Source: Halichondria panicea (Eukaryota; Porifera; Demospongiae; Suberitida; Halichondriidae). From it: a DNA stretch of 64,000 nucleotides. The position numbers and the translations under genes were made by a program. A model generated the notes under the pieces. The model was not told where the DNA came from. It did no database searches and saw nothing but the letters and a program-made list of their open reading frames with translations. The DNA lies in assembly GCF_963675165.1 (NCBI RefSeq), contig NC_087385.1, positions 330,501 through 394,500 of the forward strand. Direction: 5' to 3'. This document shows positions 38,501 through 50,300 of the stretch, in pieces (positions within the stretch are counted from its first letter, which is position 1; each line of letters opens with the position of its first letter).

Positions 38501-39839
38501 TTCTATCAAAAAATCGCCTGCCCCTTTCTAACCAGGTACAACAATATTCATAGCTCTAGCTCTAATAATAGTACCTCTGGACCATTGTTCAGTGGAATTT
38601 GTTTGGAATGCTGTGCCACTAGTTAGTACAATGTGTGATATTGGTGTGGTGCTGGTGGGGTCATCTAGGGCCTTGTATAGTCTGAGGGTGGTGAGGGCTG
38701 GGTCAGACTGTCCAAGTTTGTTCTTTTGTGGTGGGTTGTATTTGGGGAAGGAATCTCTTGCCAGCTATAGCTTCCAGACCTTGTGTCGGTCCCTCACTTT
38801 CTGTTTGTCTTTCAGTGACCTTTCCTCTAACAACATTCACTGGTAAAAAATCACCTCTCCACAGAAATCTTTGACTGGTGATCCAGAAAGCTCGAGATAT
38901 CCACCGGAGATGCAGTTCAGCTCTCCTGCTCCCGATGGTACATATAATGCACCCATTGTTACTGTATAACCTGTGTACTTAATTATGAGAGACCATTGTA
39001 CAATACATACAACCATGTAGACACTATGCTGATTGTTGTGGGCTATAGATCATCAGCTTGAAATGTAGCATGCATTGTAAGTACACTATATGCCAGCTAG
39101 CACTTTAAACCATTAATAATAATTATCAGTTGTTAGCTTAAACTGTACTATGTACTCGTGTGAATGTCTTCACCCCCACTCACTCCTGTTGCACTCTGAC
39201 CCCTGCAGCCTACATCACTCGGTGTGACGTGCACAGTGTGTATCGAAGGTCAGGGGACAAACACTACGTATACATGGTCCAGGTGGAGTGGTCGGATGGA
39301 GCTACCTACACTGTGAGGAGGACCTATGGAGACTTCTTCTCATTCCAGACAAAAGTGAGCTAGACCAGCTTTGTGTGTACTAGTAGCTAGGTCAGTTACT
39401 CTCAGTCTGTATAGTGTACTCCCAGCCTCATCATATCCTCCAGTCTGTCTCTCTGTGTTTCTGTATAGTGGTGGTATAGTGATTAGCTTCACCACTGCCT
39501 TTGTTTCTGTTTCTATTTGTGAAAGTTTACTATATCATTCCTTCGCATCCCTTAGCTATGAGGTTGCTTTTAGCCCAGTAGATAGTCACCTAATTAAATT
39601 AATGTCTCAGTATACATCTTCTAGCTGAGATTGCACCATTCCCTAGCTCGTACTGTACCTGTATACCAGACTAACCTCTCCCCCCTTTAGTTACTGGACT
39701 TGTTCCCAGAGGAGGGTGGTCAGAAGGGCAAGAAGCATCCTCGCATGATCCCCTTTCTCCCTGGCAAGAACTATCAGCGCTTCCTCAAGGGCAGAGAAAC
39801 AGCCGAGAAGAGGCTACCAGAGCTGCACAGATACTCAAA
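35568..39839 (+). pseudogene. Truncated ZCCHC14-type gene (exons 1-5 only), copy B
   Basis: Coding exons are 35568-35927, 36457-36621, 38865-38937, 39209-39354 and 39691-39839, matching the first five exons of the complete gene at 47376 in length and phase. They encode the N-terminal helical region and the first two thirds of the PX domain (AYITRCDVHSVYRR, FFSFQTK, then the PGKNYQRFLKGRE block). No exon 6 follows. Beyond about 40638 the sequence departs from the complete copy and enters the Atg8-like fragment. The reading frame is undamaged, so a short protein of about 300 aa ending in intron sequence is possible, but SAM and zinc-knuckle domains are missing. Exon 5 ends in phase 2 and the Atg8-like exon needs phase 1, so no in-frame fusion is expected. 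It is the product of an incomplete segmental duplication. Confidence 0.85.
36622..38864 (+). other. Long intron 2 of the truncated ZCCHC14-type gene
   Basis: About 2.2 kb of intron matches 48428-50519 in the complete gene apart from small indels. It contains a 27-nt open stretch with splice-like borders (tttcag before, gtaaaa after, ending near 38845), but it starts with TGA in the required phase and so is not a coding exon. A 22-bp duplication, gtgttagttggggggtgtcc, occurs near 38240-38281 in this copy only. I see no other gene. Confidence 0.6.
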
Positions 39840-40163
39840 GTGAGTGGCTGTTAATCACAGGCTAGGGGCATACCCATATTGATGGGTGTACTGGCAATAC
39901 AACTAATGATTATACATGGTTGGTTATATGGTCATATGGTTGTTGCCTCTAATATTGTAGCTAGTTACAGGAGGTAGTAGCATTAAATTTGCTGTAGCTG
40001 GTACGTTGCTTTCTACAATCTACTCGTTTGCTTATAATTTATGTCCCCATTCTGTAGGTATGTGTTTGGTCTGTCCTAATCATTGTGCATGTGTGTAATG
40101 TACAAAGTGTGCAGGCTGTATGTCATTGGTTAGTGTTGCCAGGATACACACTGGGAATTAATA

Positions 40164-40370
40164 CCTTAAGGTGACATATTTTCGCGTGTATTAATTTCTG
40201 CTATTTCTGCGAATGAGAGTAAAATCACAAAAATTAGTACTCGCAAATAATTGGCCGCCCTCTTGTTTAATGTATCCAGATCGACATTCGCAAACAATTA
40301 TACCAGCAAAATGTACAAAACTGTAAAAACGCAAACAAATCTACCTGTGAAAATATGTCACCTTAAGGTA
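40164..40370. mobile_element. MITE with CCTTAAGGTGACATATTTTC ends and a TA target duplication
   Basis: The left end ccttaaggtgacatattttc and right end gaaaatatgtcaccttaagg are perfect inverted repeats. The complete ZCCHC14-type gene has the empty site (gaattaatatgtttactcac near 51820-51840). Comparison leaves a TA duplicated at the insertion, as in Tc1/mariner-type elements. It is non-autonomous, about 207 bp. Confidence 0.9.
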
Positions 40371-40923
40371 TATTTACTCACTTAATTAGGAGGTTAGTCT
40401 TTGTAGTGTAACTGCTAGCAGAGCATGTTTAGCCTCTTACTGCATCTCTAGGTCTTTATTCAATTAGGGTGGCTTGCACAGCTTCAGTAGACTGTTAGAA
40501 TGTGTATGTACTAATAATTTGTGGCCAGTTGAAATGACATTACCAGCTTATTTGGGCAATGATGGTGGCAGTGGTCTATAGCAGTAAACATTTGGGGGTA
40601 ATCTAGTTAGCCCTATTAGAGAAACAGGGGCTACTAATTAATGTTTTGTATTGTGAGATAGTGTGACTTGTGTTGTTATTTGTTGCCTCCCTCCCTCCAG
40701 TGGCCCAGTTCATGCACGTGCTGAGACAGAGGATCCAGCTGGGGGCCACTGAGTCCATCTACCTCATGGTCAATGGCCTCACTCCCACCACCAGGTACAC
40801 ACATGCCAGGGGAATGCTATCTAGTGATCACACTAGTTGTGTAATGCATTGAAGCTGGTGTATACAATGTAGTTATTGGACACTTTATTAAAGGTTGTGT
40901 AATGAAGGCCTATATACATGTCA

Positions 40924-41109
40924 GGGTGTCATACAGGATTTTGAAGTAGAGGGGGGAAATGAGAAAAGTAACCAGAAAATGTTGCTAAAAAAAGGTCAAC
41001 TGTTATTTCAATACCCAGCTATGGACACTCAGTTATAATTGAAAGGGGGGGGGGAAATTGGAGCTAGGGGGGGATATCCCCCCTTCCCCCCCCCCTGTAT
41101 GACACCCTG
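40924..41109. mobile_element. MITE with CAGGGTGTCATACAGG ends
   Basis: The ends cagggtgtcatacagg and cctgtatgacaccctg are perfect inverted repeats, flanked on both sides by catgt. Copy A has the empty site (tatatagatgtagcc near 1080-1095). The interior contains poly-G and poly-C stretches and no ORF. CAGGG tips with a short target duplication resemble known non-autonomous DNA elements, but I cannot assign a superfamily with certainty. Confidence 0.88.
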
Positions 41110-41304
41110 CATGTAGCCATTCTTGCAGCTTTGTTTACTAGGCTAGTAAAGCTTGAGACTATATTGAACCCTGTCAACATGTAAGAGGTCGTGTACAGCA
41201 TCATTGTAGGCACTGTCTCAAGTACCTATGGTAGAATATACACTGCACTCCGTTCACTGTGGTACTGCATGTATACACACAACTTAGCCATTATTAAATG
41301 TCCC

Positions 41305-41452
41305 CTAATGACTGTGTACTTTAACCCCCTACATGTGTCCACAATAATGACTGTGTACTTTGACCCCCTGCATGTGTGTCCACACTAATGACTGTGTACT
41401 TTGACCCCCTGCATGTGTCCACACTAATGACTGTCCTCCTCCCTCCCTCCAG
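41305..41452 (+). repeat. Short tandem repeat in the Atg8-like intron, copy B
   Basis: About four units containing taatgactgtgtacttt and ccccctgcatgtgtccac, one more than at 1270-1386. They end at the acceptor of the second Atg8-like exon. Confidence 0.8.
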
Positions 41453-41991
41453 CTCGAGCATGTCTGTGATATACCAGGAGCACAAGGATGAGGACGGGTT
41501 CGTGTACATGGCCTACAGTGGAGAGAACAGTATGGGCTGAACTCAAGAGACACTATGAACTTGTTCCCCCTAACCCTGTGTGTGTGTGTGTGTCCACCTA
41601 TTACATGTACAATGTGCACTGCTTATATTGACAAGAGTTGTTATAATTTTATTATATACAAGTCTATGCATTGTTTTATTGTTTATTGAACAATGACATT
41701 TTATTGGCAAGATAAGTAAATTTGAGGCTTTACTGCAGTGTACATTACAAGAGGGGCTTTCCCTTCTATTGTTTTTATATATAGCAGATAGTGTTCATAT
41801 CACAACTGAAATTGTACACATGATATAAAGCATAAAGAATCGAATCTAGCTTCTTACATCATCAATAACATCATAATTACGTGCAGAAAAAAGTTATGGT
41901 TTCGCAATAAAGCATGTAAGTAGAAACAATCGTGCAACAAACTAAGGAATGTTCATACACTCTTACAAAACAATAAGTTCTAACTAAATTT

Positions 41992-44972
41992 TTAGGATTT
42001 GTCGTCTTCTAACATGTTCAGGACTTGAGCCATAGTTGGTCGGTTGTCGGGGCTCTCTTGAGTGCAGTTAGTAATCAGATCGTGGAATTGTGGATAGTCT
42101 TTTTCGACTTCTTTAAGCATGCCCAAGTAATTCTTTTCTGATGGAAATGTGCTAGTGATGACCTCGCATAACAAAACACCGTAGCTGTACACATCAATCT
42201 TAGTTGTTTGTGGAATTGGCTCTCCTCTTGGATTGTAAGCTCGAGGTATCACTTCAGGGGCTGAATAAAGAATACATCCTTCACCACTTGTGTGAGCATG
42301 CTGCAGGAAGTTGGCTGAGCCGAGGTCAGAGACCTTCCCCTTCAACTGGTGGTTGGGCATTCGCTGGAGGAGGACGTTGGGAGCACTCACATCACGATGG
42401 ATGATGGGATCGTAGCGCTGGTGCAGGTAGTTCAGAGCTAGGGCAATGTCCATGAAGATCGAGAGGCGGTTTCTTGGGTCCAGTTGATTCCTCTCGTACG
42501 CTTGTCGGAGATTCATGTCCAGAAGCTCGGTGACGAGGGTAGGAGGGGATTCATTGTCTTGCTCATCAAAAATAGCACCAATGAATTGCACAAGGTTTGG
42601 GTGTCGCACTTCAGCCAATAACTTCATTTCTCTCTCCATTTTCTCGATAAAAATTGGGTATTCAATTTCTTCGTGTAGTCGCTTGACGGCCACGCTCACT
42701 GTTCCCTCCAGCACCTCCCCCCACCCTCCTTTGCCAATCCTCCTGCCAATGATCACTCTGTTGGCCGGAATCCTCCACACCTCTGTGTTGTGTGCTGCCA
42801 ACTCTTTCGTCTTGCCTTCTAACTCCTTCTCTAGAGCTGTGATTCGAGCAGACAGGTCAGCTTCTCTTCTGTTGGCCTCAGTAATTTCACGATCTTTTGT
42901 AGCCAAATCTCTAGCTTGTGTAGCTAATTCAAGGTCTTTAATAGCCAATTCACGATCCTTCTCTTGTAAAATTAATTGGGTAGCCTGGTTCGCATCTTGA
43001 TAATGACGGTTGGCCTCAGACAATTCACGGTTGTTAGTGACTAATTCTCTAGCTTGTGTAGCCAATTCACGATCCTTCTCTTGCAACTGTAGTCGGAGGT
43101 GATATTCTCTCTTCTCACTCAGTCGCTGGGCAGAGCCTCTAGTGTCGTTGTGGGCCACATCCACGAGAGCCCACTTCTCAGCCGAGGGTCCAGCAACAGA
43201 AGCTGAGGGTCCAGTCAACTCTGTAGGGGGGATTAAGGAACAAATGTAACAGTATATGCATTCAGAGTCATTGACACATGTATTGTGTGTACTTGTCTAT
43301 CAGACAATAGTTGCCATGGCTACATGTACTAGTAGCTGCTCACCAAATCTCAGTATGGTGGTCTCAGCAATGGTATCTCCCTCCCACTTCCGACAACCTC
43401 CAAACACGAGGACCTCAGTGAGTCCTGGTCCCAGACTGGTGGCAGTGATGGAGTGGTACCAACGTGGTGTCATTGACTCAGGAGGTGTCACCTGGAGGCA
43501 CAAAAAATAATGCTCTGATAAATAAATGTTGAGTGTACAGTAGTACTGTGTATTCTGAACAGATCATCAGATAATCCATGTACTGTATGAAATAAATATA
43601 ACATTACAACACGAGGAATCTCAAGGCTATGTGTTTTATATTACAGTGACCCTTTACCAAATTATGCCTCGAGGCTACGCAACCGTGTACGGAAGGGACT
43701 GTATGACTTTTATTACACGCTTGTAACCTTGACAACACAGTAAAGGTGTGTGTACATAGCACAAGTATTTAACATCCTCCTAGACTTCAAAGTTATTTAC
43801 TCTTGTAAATGAACGTCTCGTATCTCTTTATTACGTCCATTTATTACACGTACACTAACAGTTCATAATAAGACAAGACTCACCTCTGTCCACTGGACAG
43901 TGTCTACATCCAGCATCCACATGTCCTCCAGTGTCTTGTTGCCATTATCGATTCCTCCGTACACCAGTAGTTGAGGGTGGTCCTGGCCATAGTTGAGACA
44001 ACAGGCAACATGGCCTGACCTCTCCACTGGCCATGGCTCTCCCTGTACTGGCTTCACCTTAGTGACCTCCTACACACAGTGAACACACAGTATTGTGCAT
44101 TTCAATGTGGCAGTACTAATTCCAACTCACCATGGTCCTAAAATCGAATAGGTAGACTTCATTCACTCTACGACGGCCAGGTTGGACCCCTCCAAAGAGG
44201 ACTGCCCTGTGCTGGTCCACCATGGTGAAGGTGAAGGCACTACAGGGAGAAGGTCTCTTTCCTCTGAGTTCAGGGGACGACCAGACACCTGGAAGTGGGG
44301 GTGGGGCAATTTAGAGAATGGTACAATGTTACATCATCCTTATAACATTGATTGATATGAAAGTGAACATGGTTTCCTATGTGAGTGAGGGTGGGACTCC
44401 GCCCACCAGTAGCTAGATACCCTATAAGTGTATGCAACGAAAACATACAGTGAATGTGCACATCGACAAAAGTTACCATTTTGTGTGTCAAAGAAATGGA
44501 ACTCGTTTGTCCATCCCCTGGTGAATGTTGATCCTGGTTGTGTGGTGCCCTCAATACCGAGTCCTCCAAAGCAGCACAGAGTTCTCTCATTCACACGGAC
44601 AAGTCCACAGCCAGCCTTTTTCATAGGCTGACTACCAGAGGTTTGAACGTTGGTCCACTGGAGAGTGTCCAGATCAAGCTTGCTCATGTCATTAGAGTAA
44701 GAAGACCCATCCCAACCACCAAAGGTGTACAGGCAACGACCTACACAAACAGAGCGACCACTCCACTCTCCAGGGGGTAGAGGTCCAGTGGTGGGCAAGA
44801 GGCTCCACAGCTCAGTGCTTGGATCATACACAGCAATGATGTTAGACCCTCGTCCTGGACCATACCCCCTCCACATGTAATGGTGTCCGTCAACTGCAGA
44901 GAATTGACAATAACGAGGTGATGGTTCAACTGGTGGTGGACGACCAAGAAAGGAGCGAACAGCTTTCAACAT
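41992..44972 (-). CDS. Kelch-coiled-coil-protein kinase, unit V (intact, most divergent)
   Basis: Exons are 44972-44477, 44288-44131, 44069-43884, 43491-43344 and 43220-41992, all in phase, giving 738 aa. The start is the ATG shared with unit IV (MLKAVRSFLGR), right after a ctgcag acceptor. It has six Kelch blades, then a coiled coil rearranged relative to I-IV (extra RELATQARELVTNNRELSEA type heptads and shorter overall), then the kinase. The kinase has IGKGGWGEV, VAVKRL, HRDVSAPN and DLG, but carries the canonical APE (YSAPEV) where I-IV have PPE, and its last 80 residues are clearly different (TSTFPSEKNYLGMLKEVEKD and a shorter tail ending EDDKS). The middle of the kinase is nearly identical to I-III at DNA level, giving a mosaic. 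The gene is convergent with Atg8-like fragment B and upstream of ZFAND1 copy 2, on the same strand. Confidence 0.9.
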
Positions 44973-45185
44973 TGTCTGCAGGAATAAGGACAGTGAGCAA
45001 TATACATACACACATTGGCTATCTAGACACTGATATACAGATGACATGTATCATACACACTTCTCTTATGTACACACTTCTCTAGCTAGTATCTCTGAAC
45101 TCACCTCATGGAAGACACTTCCTGTAATGTCAGCAGCCCCACCCACTTTCACAAACTTCACATAATAAAAATTTATTGGATATCA

Positions 45186-46764
45186 TTAGCATTCATATTC
45201 TAGTGTAAGTGTAGTTCCCATGGTGATGACAGTGTGTATAAGGTCCTGTAGCTTATGAGACATGCCCAGTACTGCACCCTCACAATACAGACACAGCTTC
45301 TGTAGAGGAGCCACTCAAACAGTTAGTGTATTAGTGGTCTCACTTACTTGAGCATGTGCTTTGTGATTGTCGTTCTTTAGTTTGAATCTCTGAGCAATAT
45401 AATCGACCGTCCGTCCAACACACCACTCCTATTCATTGTGTGTATTAGGTTCATGTACTTTGTTATGACATGTAATATAATAATCGTATAATACAGTGGA
45501 ACTTAACAACCATCCTGCAGAAAGACCAACAGCAGATATAAATAAAAGGTCAAGTACCCAGTACAAAACAACCCCTCAACAAAGGACACCTCTGTATAAT
45601 GGCCAATATCTTATCCCCCAATGTTACAGGGTTCCACTGTATGGTATGGTATGCATTATACACTCCAGTGCATAAAGTGTTTCCCCGGGCAGTCACCTTG
45701 GAGACAAACATGGAGGTGTTAGGGAGTCCACTAGTCCTTGGCAGCTCCACTTCAAAATACACTCTTTCCACCTACAAAAGGGAGCACAATTTTCCAGTGA
45801 ATACTGAGCATAATGCAGTAGTGAATAAGCAGCCACTTAACAGGACGATGGTCCAAGCTCTAGCTAACCTCCCCAGCAACCACTCCACTGCATACCTGTG
45901 GTATGGAGTCCAGACCAACTGCTCTCATTTTTAACTTCATCAAAGCAACTTTTCCACTCGTGTGTTTGGATGAACTGCCACCTTTCACCCCACCTGGCCA
46001 GTCAAAGAGTGCACACACATTGTTCAATAGTACACAGAATGTAGACATCCTATGAAGCGTGTACAAGTAGACTCAACAGTTAAAGTAGCTGAGATTAAGA
46101 GTGGTAGGGAACTAGAATAAAGAATGGAGTACTAAATTGCTCATTATTACAGGCTCAGTGTTGAGTACACCACACTGTTTGCATGCTCACTTGTTCCAGT
46201 TGCTTTGGCAGGTTGTCCCAGTGGCCTCCCCCTCACGGTCCTAGTAGAGTGTTGCTCGGCTACTATCAGTGCAGGGCAGCTGTGGTCCTCCTGGTGTCTG
46301 TGCTGGATGCAATACGACTGCTCACAAGACTCACACAGCACACTAGTCACATGACGCTTCTTGCACGAGGGGAGGGAACAGTGGAAGAGAAACTATGGAC
46401 ACACGTTCAGTGCATGCCGGGGAGGGAGATGTATAATTACATTATTATGAGTTTGTCATCTAATTGTGTAAATGATTACCTCTTGTTTCTCAGGCAATGT
46501 GGATATAATATTTGTGTCGATGTGCTCACAGTTGTGAGAGGAGGGGACTCGATGATATTTACTGTGGCAAAACCAACAAAATAATATGTAAATCGTAAAA
46601 TGGTAGCTAGATCTCTACTTACCAAAATGTTTGATGACAGAGGTCGCACACAAATGGAAGGAAATCTGAAAATGAGTAGTTAATTTATACACAAAAATAT
46701 TAATTTGCATACCTAATCTGTTGCATTGAGGGAAAAAACAGTGTTCCCCAACATCAACTTCCAT
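45186..46764 (-). CDS. ZFAND1: AN1-type zinc finger protein, ZFAND1 homologue, copy 2
   Basis: Eight exons: 46764-46713, 46665-46623, 46561-46480, 46392-46191, 45993-45896, 45771-45697, 45428-45348 and 45299-45186, giving 248 aa. The two AN1 fingers and the C-terminal ubiquitin-like domain are essentially identical to copy 1. Two ends differ. The N-terminus begins MEVDVGEHC, where copy 1 has a longer, unrelated leader (MTSHQETVDVGEHC). The final Lys codon is a stop, so it ends LEYEC. Human ZFAND1 also has a short leader before its first finger, which favours copy 2 as closer to the ancestral form. Both copies appear functional. It sits about 0.6 kb from, and divergent to, the complete ZCCHC14-type gene. 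Confidence 0.93.
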
Positions 46765-47351
46765 TCTTCTTCTTAGTGTGACATCATAAACGTCATCAGC
46801 CGCATATTTTTAATGGGCAATCTTAGCTCCACCCACACAATTTGTGAGTCATGATAAGCTAATGAAGAAACCTTTGATCTCTGCAAAGTGATAAACAGTT
46901 CATGAATTTTGTGCCTCAAGAGTTGTCTACCCAAATAGGGCTGTCTGGTCAAGCTAGCTCTGAGACTATCTGCCTGTTTAGGTAACAATAATAAACTATT
47001 AACAGTTATAACAAGTGTACAACCAGCTAGCTACGTGTGTTCACCTACTGTGCAGAATTGTGTGTTGTGCATGAGAGCCTTGTATCTAGATACTATAGCC
47101 TCAACTATACAGTTACTATAGAGCTGCACACACGACATGAATCAAGAGTCTATTGCTATTAAGTACAGATAACTAGGTCTCCCAAAGATGATGAATTGTT
47201 GAGACTGTGTGTTGTGGTTAAATTCCAAGGCAAGTGTTAGTCCTAGATTGTACACAGCTAGTCTTGATAGCTCCACTGCACAATATAGCCGTACTGTTGT
47301 GTGTCCTATATATAAACGGCATTAACGTATATACCGTTGTCTCTATTACAG
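46765..47351. promoter_or_regulatory. Intergenic region between divergent ZFAND1 copy 2 and the complete ZCCHC14-type gene
   Basis: A segment of 587 bp ends in a ttacag acceptor just before the first coding exon of the ZCCHC14-type gene. It is highly similar to 35011-35543 except for an insertion around the ZFAND1 start. It probably contains the promoters of both genes and a non-coding first exon; no defined motif is claimed. Confidence 0.4.
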
Positions 47352-47375
47352 GCCTAGTGGCTGACGTATACAGAT

Positions 47376-50300
47376 ATGAAGCTATCAGAGATATTGCAAG
47401 CGTTTCATGGCCTCGAGGCGTGCGATCGTGTGGACCTCATCTGTCGAATGCTACGTCACTGTCTGGCATTTGAATCTCGATTCCTCGGTACCGTATTATT
47501 AGACGCCTCTAAAGAGCATTACAAATCGCAAGTGAATAAAATTGAGATACATGCCAACAGAGTGAGCTACTACAAGCCCTTCCAAGAGTCAGGCCTCTCT
47601 CACCAAGTATGTCTCAAACTGTGCAGTTCTCTGTCTGTTGTGCATTCGGATAATCGACCTGTGGCTGAGGTCGTATTCCAACTACTCAACGATAAGAAAG
47701 TGCTGACGTTTTTTGAGGAATGCAATGAGCTCAAAGTAAGAATGGACACTGTCAGTGTTTATAGATTCAATAACTCCATTTGCATGAGGTGTTCATATTC
47801 ATTATTAGCTGGTGTGGTGGGTATTGCTTCTATAGTGGTTGTTATGTATTACCTAGGATCACTCATGCCACCTACTCATTTGCTAAAAGCTCTTACTGTA
47901 TAGCAGGTTGTGGCAGATGTTTCTGGCCAAGCCACAATATTTGCTGTTTTAGTGGGTTTCAGAATAGCCATGCAGAGTGGTGACCTGGATTAGGGTGTGT
48001 TGATGTGCCTGCAAGGATCTGCGGGTATTTCAATGTTGTACCAACAATCACATACTCACTAACTGTATGCCTGAGCATGTCATGACCAGCTAAAGCAATA
48101 CACAGCTATACAAGTGTGTGTCCAGGTGCATGTACACTGCTCCTAATGAATGGCACATTGTCTGCACTCCAGTTATCAACTTGACTCAGTTGACTAGACT
48201 AATAGTTAACAGTATTCTCAGTCCAATGCTTATAATACTATATCTATTCGCCCTGTGTCTAGGTGCTGAAGGATTTCCGACTCCTCTACGTGATGGCTGT
48301 GAATCACCCTGCTCTCTCATTCAACCAGCGTCAGCTACTCATGTACACATACCTGCAACGAATGGACCTGCTCTTTATAGAGAAGTCAAAGTACTCCTTC
48401 TCTGGAAGCTTCTCAGGATCTGTGGAGGTAGGGAATAATATGGTTGTGAGTATATGAGTCCATCTCTCTCTAGAGTGTTCCCATGTGCATCTTGATTCCT
48501 CTATACACGTCCTTAGATCCATTGTGCACCTCATTGTTTTCTATTGACTATACTTTATCACTGCAATGCCATCTAGACATTGTGAAAATTCTCTCTAAGA
48601 AAGCGTTTTTTAATGGATTATGAAATGAAAAGCAAGTGTCTGTTGTGATACGTATAGTATCAGTTTGTGCCCAATTCCACTGTTTCAGTAGAAAGTTGAT
48701 TTTATGTACTATTCTTTCAGATGACACTCAGCCAGTCAGCATACCTGTGTTGTCTTGCGTTACCCCACACCTCTCATTATAGTAGCCATGAGGACCAACC
48801 TTGTTAAGTATATTGTGGCTAGGGGGGCAGGCAAATGCATTGGACCCTGTAAATTATACTGATAACTATATGAAATGGCACTGTCTCTTACTATCTGCAA
48901 GGAACAATTAACGCTTGAAGCTAGTAAACATTATTGCATTTTTGATTGTGAGGCCTGATCAGTGGTTGTGCTCACCTCCTCTGATTGTGTGTAGTCTGCT
49001 AGCAATGGATAATGGTGGGTGTGATTGAATTAGCTACATGAGAACAGTGTCAGTATGTGTCTCTGTAGACTCACTTCATGAATAATTGGTTTCTAAACTA
49101 GATATCCTGAATTCCTATAAGTATAATTATATCCACTTTGTTGCCTTGATTACTAGTAATAGTATACAAACAGTAATAGCATATAAACGTTTACTGTATA
49201 CCATTCTTGAGATGGTCTTTCATTGCTAGGAGTTGCTTGTTAGGGTCTTAGTTACCTTGTCAAAGCTGCTCCACTCATACCCACATAGCATGGCTCTAAC
49301 AAGCAGTGCATGCGTGGCTCTGTGTTCTGTGTCACTAATTATGTCTCTTTAGATGGTTGGCATTTGTCCAATGACCTAGCCTGATTGTGCGACCTTGTGG
49401 CTCTCCTCTTGTCTCTTGAGAGGCTGACAAAACTTTATTGCCCAATCCATAGCGTCTACATTCCTCACATAGTTGGAGAATCATCCTGAGGTTGCACACA
49501 ATATCTAATTTGTATTATCCACACTTACTCAATACCTAATTACATTAATTGAATCATCCCACACTAGCTCCTGGTTGGGCAAGCAAAGCTCAACAACAAC
49601 TAGAGCCTTAGTATACATACAGCATATGATTTATACATGTGACTACGTATTACTGGTAGTAGCTAGTGCATAGCACAGTGTTTACATCCGTTGCTGCATG
49701 GTCACTCTTTTAATCAAATCCCCTCAATTAGTTGCTTCCCCTGACTAGCTGTTTTGAGGCCTGTTAAGAGTCCCACAGAATCCTTACTCTACCACCAGCA
49801 GTGAATCCCCTTCTTGTATGGAAGTATCATAACTTAATAATAATCTAGCCTGTGTAGTACCAGTACCACGTCATTATTTATTGGTATGGGCGCGTGTTAG
49901 TTGGGGGTGTCCTCCATGTTAGTTTATACCATTCTCAATGTTATTACAAGTCCCAGTCGAGTGTACTGATCCTCTCACCTTCACATTCAGATATATATAG
50001 GTGTGATATACAAATAATGAGGAGGAGGGGGGTCAGTATTAATCATCATATCAAACACAAAGTGGTGGTTTTGTAAATGATTATTCGATCTCTCCCTAAA
50101 ACTAGAAAGGTCCCACGGGATAATGATTTTAATTCTATCAAAAAATCGCCTGCCCCTTTCTAACCAGGTACAACAATATTCATAGCTCTAGCTCTAATAA
50201 TAGTAGCATGGCCTGCAGAGATTTCCTACCTCTGGACCATTGTTCAGTGGAATTTGTTTGGAATGCTGTGCCACTAGTTAGTACAATGTGTGATATTGGT

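Larger units (their letters stand above)
40701..41540 (+). pseudogene. C-terminal half of an Atg8/LC3-GABARAP-type protein (copy B, two exons)
   Basis: Exons 40701-40794 and 41453-41540 encode the same 60 or so residues as copy A at 869-1474, with one visible substitution (GFVYMAY instead of GFAYMAY) and the same terminal SMG. Conserved Atg8 features include LRQRIQL, LMVNG and KDEDGF, all within the ubiquitin-fold half that ends in the lipidated Gly. The N-terminal half is again missing; the truncated ZCCHC14-type gene lies directly upstream. The frame has stayed intact in both copies, with only a conservative change, which could mean recent duplication or retained function with an unseen 5' exon. 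Kelch-kinase V is convergent about 450 bp downstream. Confidence 0.75.

Noticed and set aside
38819-38845. A 27-nt stretch bounded by tttcag and gtaaaa as an extra ZCCHC14-type exon
   Set aside because: The preceding exon ends in phase 0, so this would begin with a TGA stop. Skipping it joins exons 2 and 3 perfectly.
39839-40701. In-frame fusion of the truncated PX protein to the Atg8-like exons
   Set aside because: Exon 5 ends in phase 2, whereas the Atg8-like exon requires phase 1. Only skipping of exons 4 and 5 would keep frame, which is unlikely.
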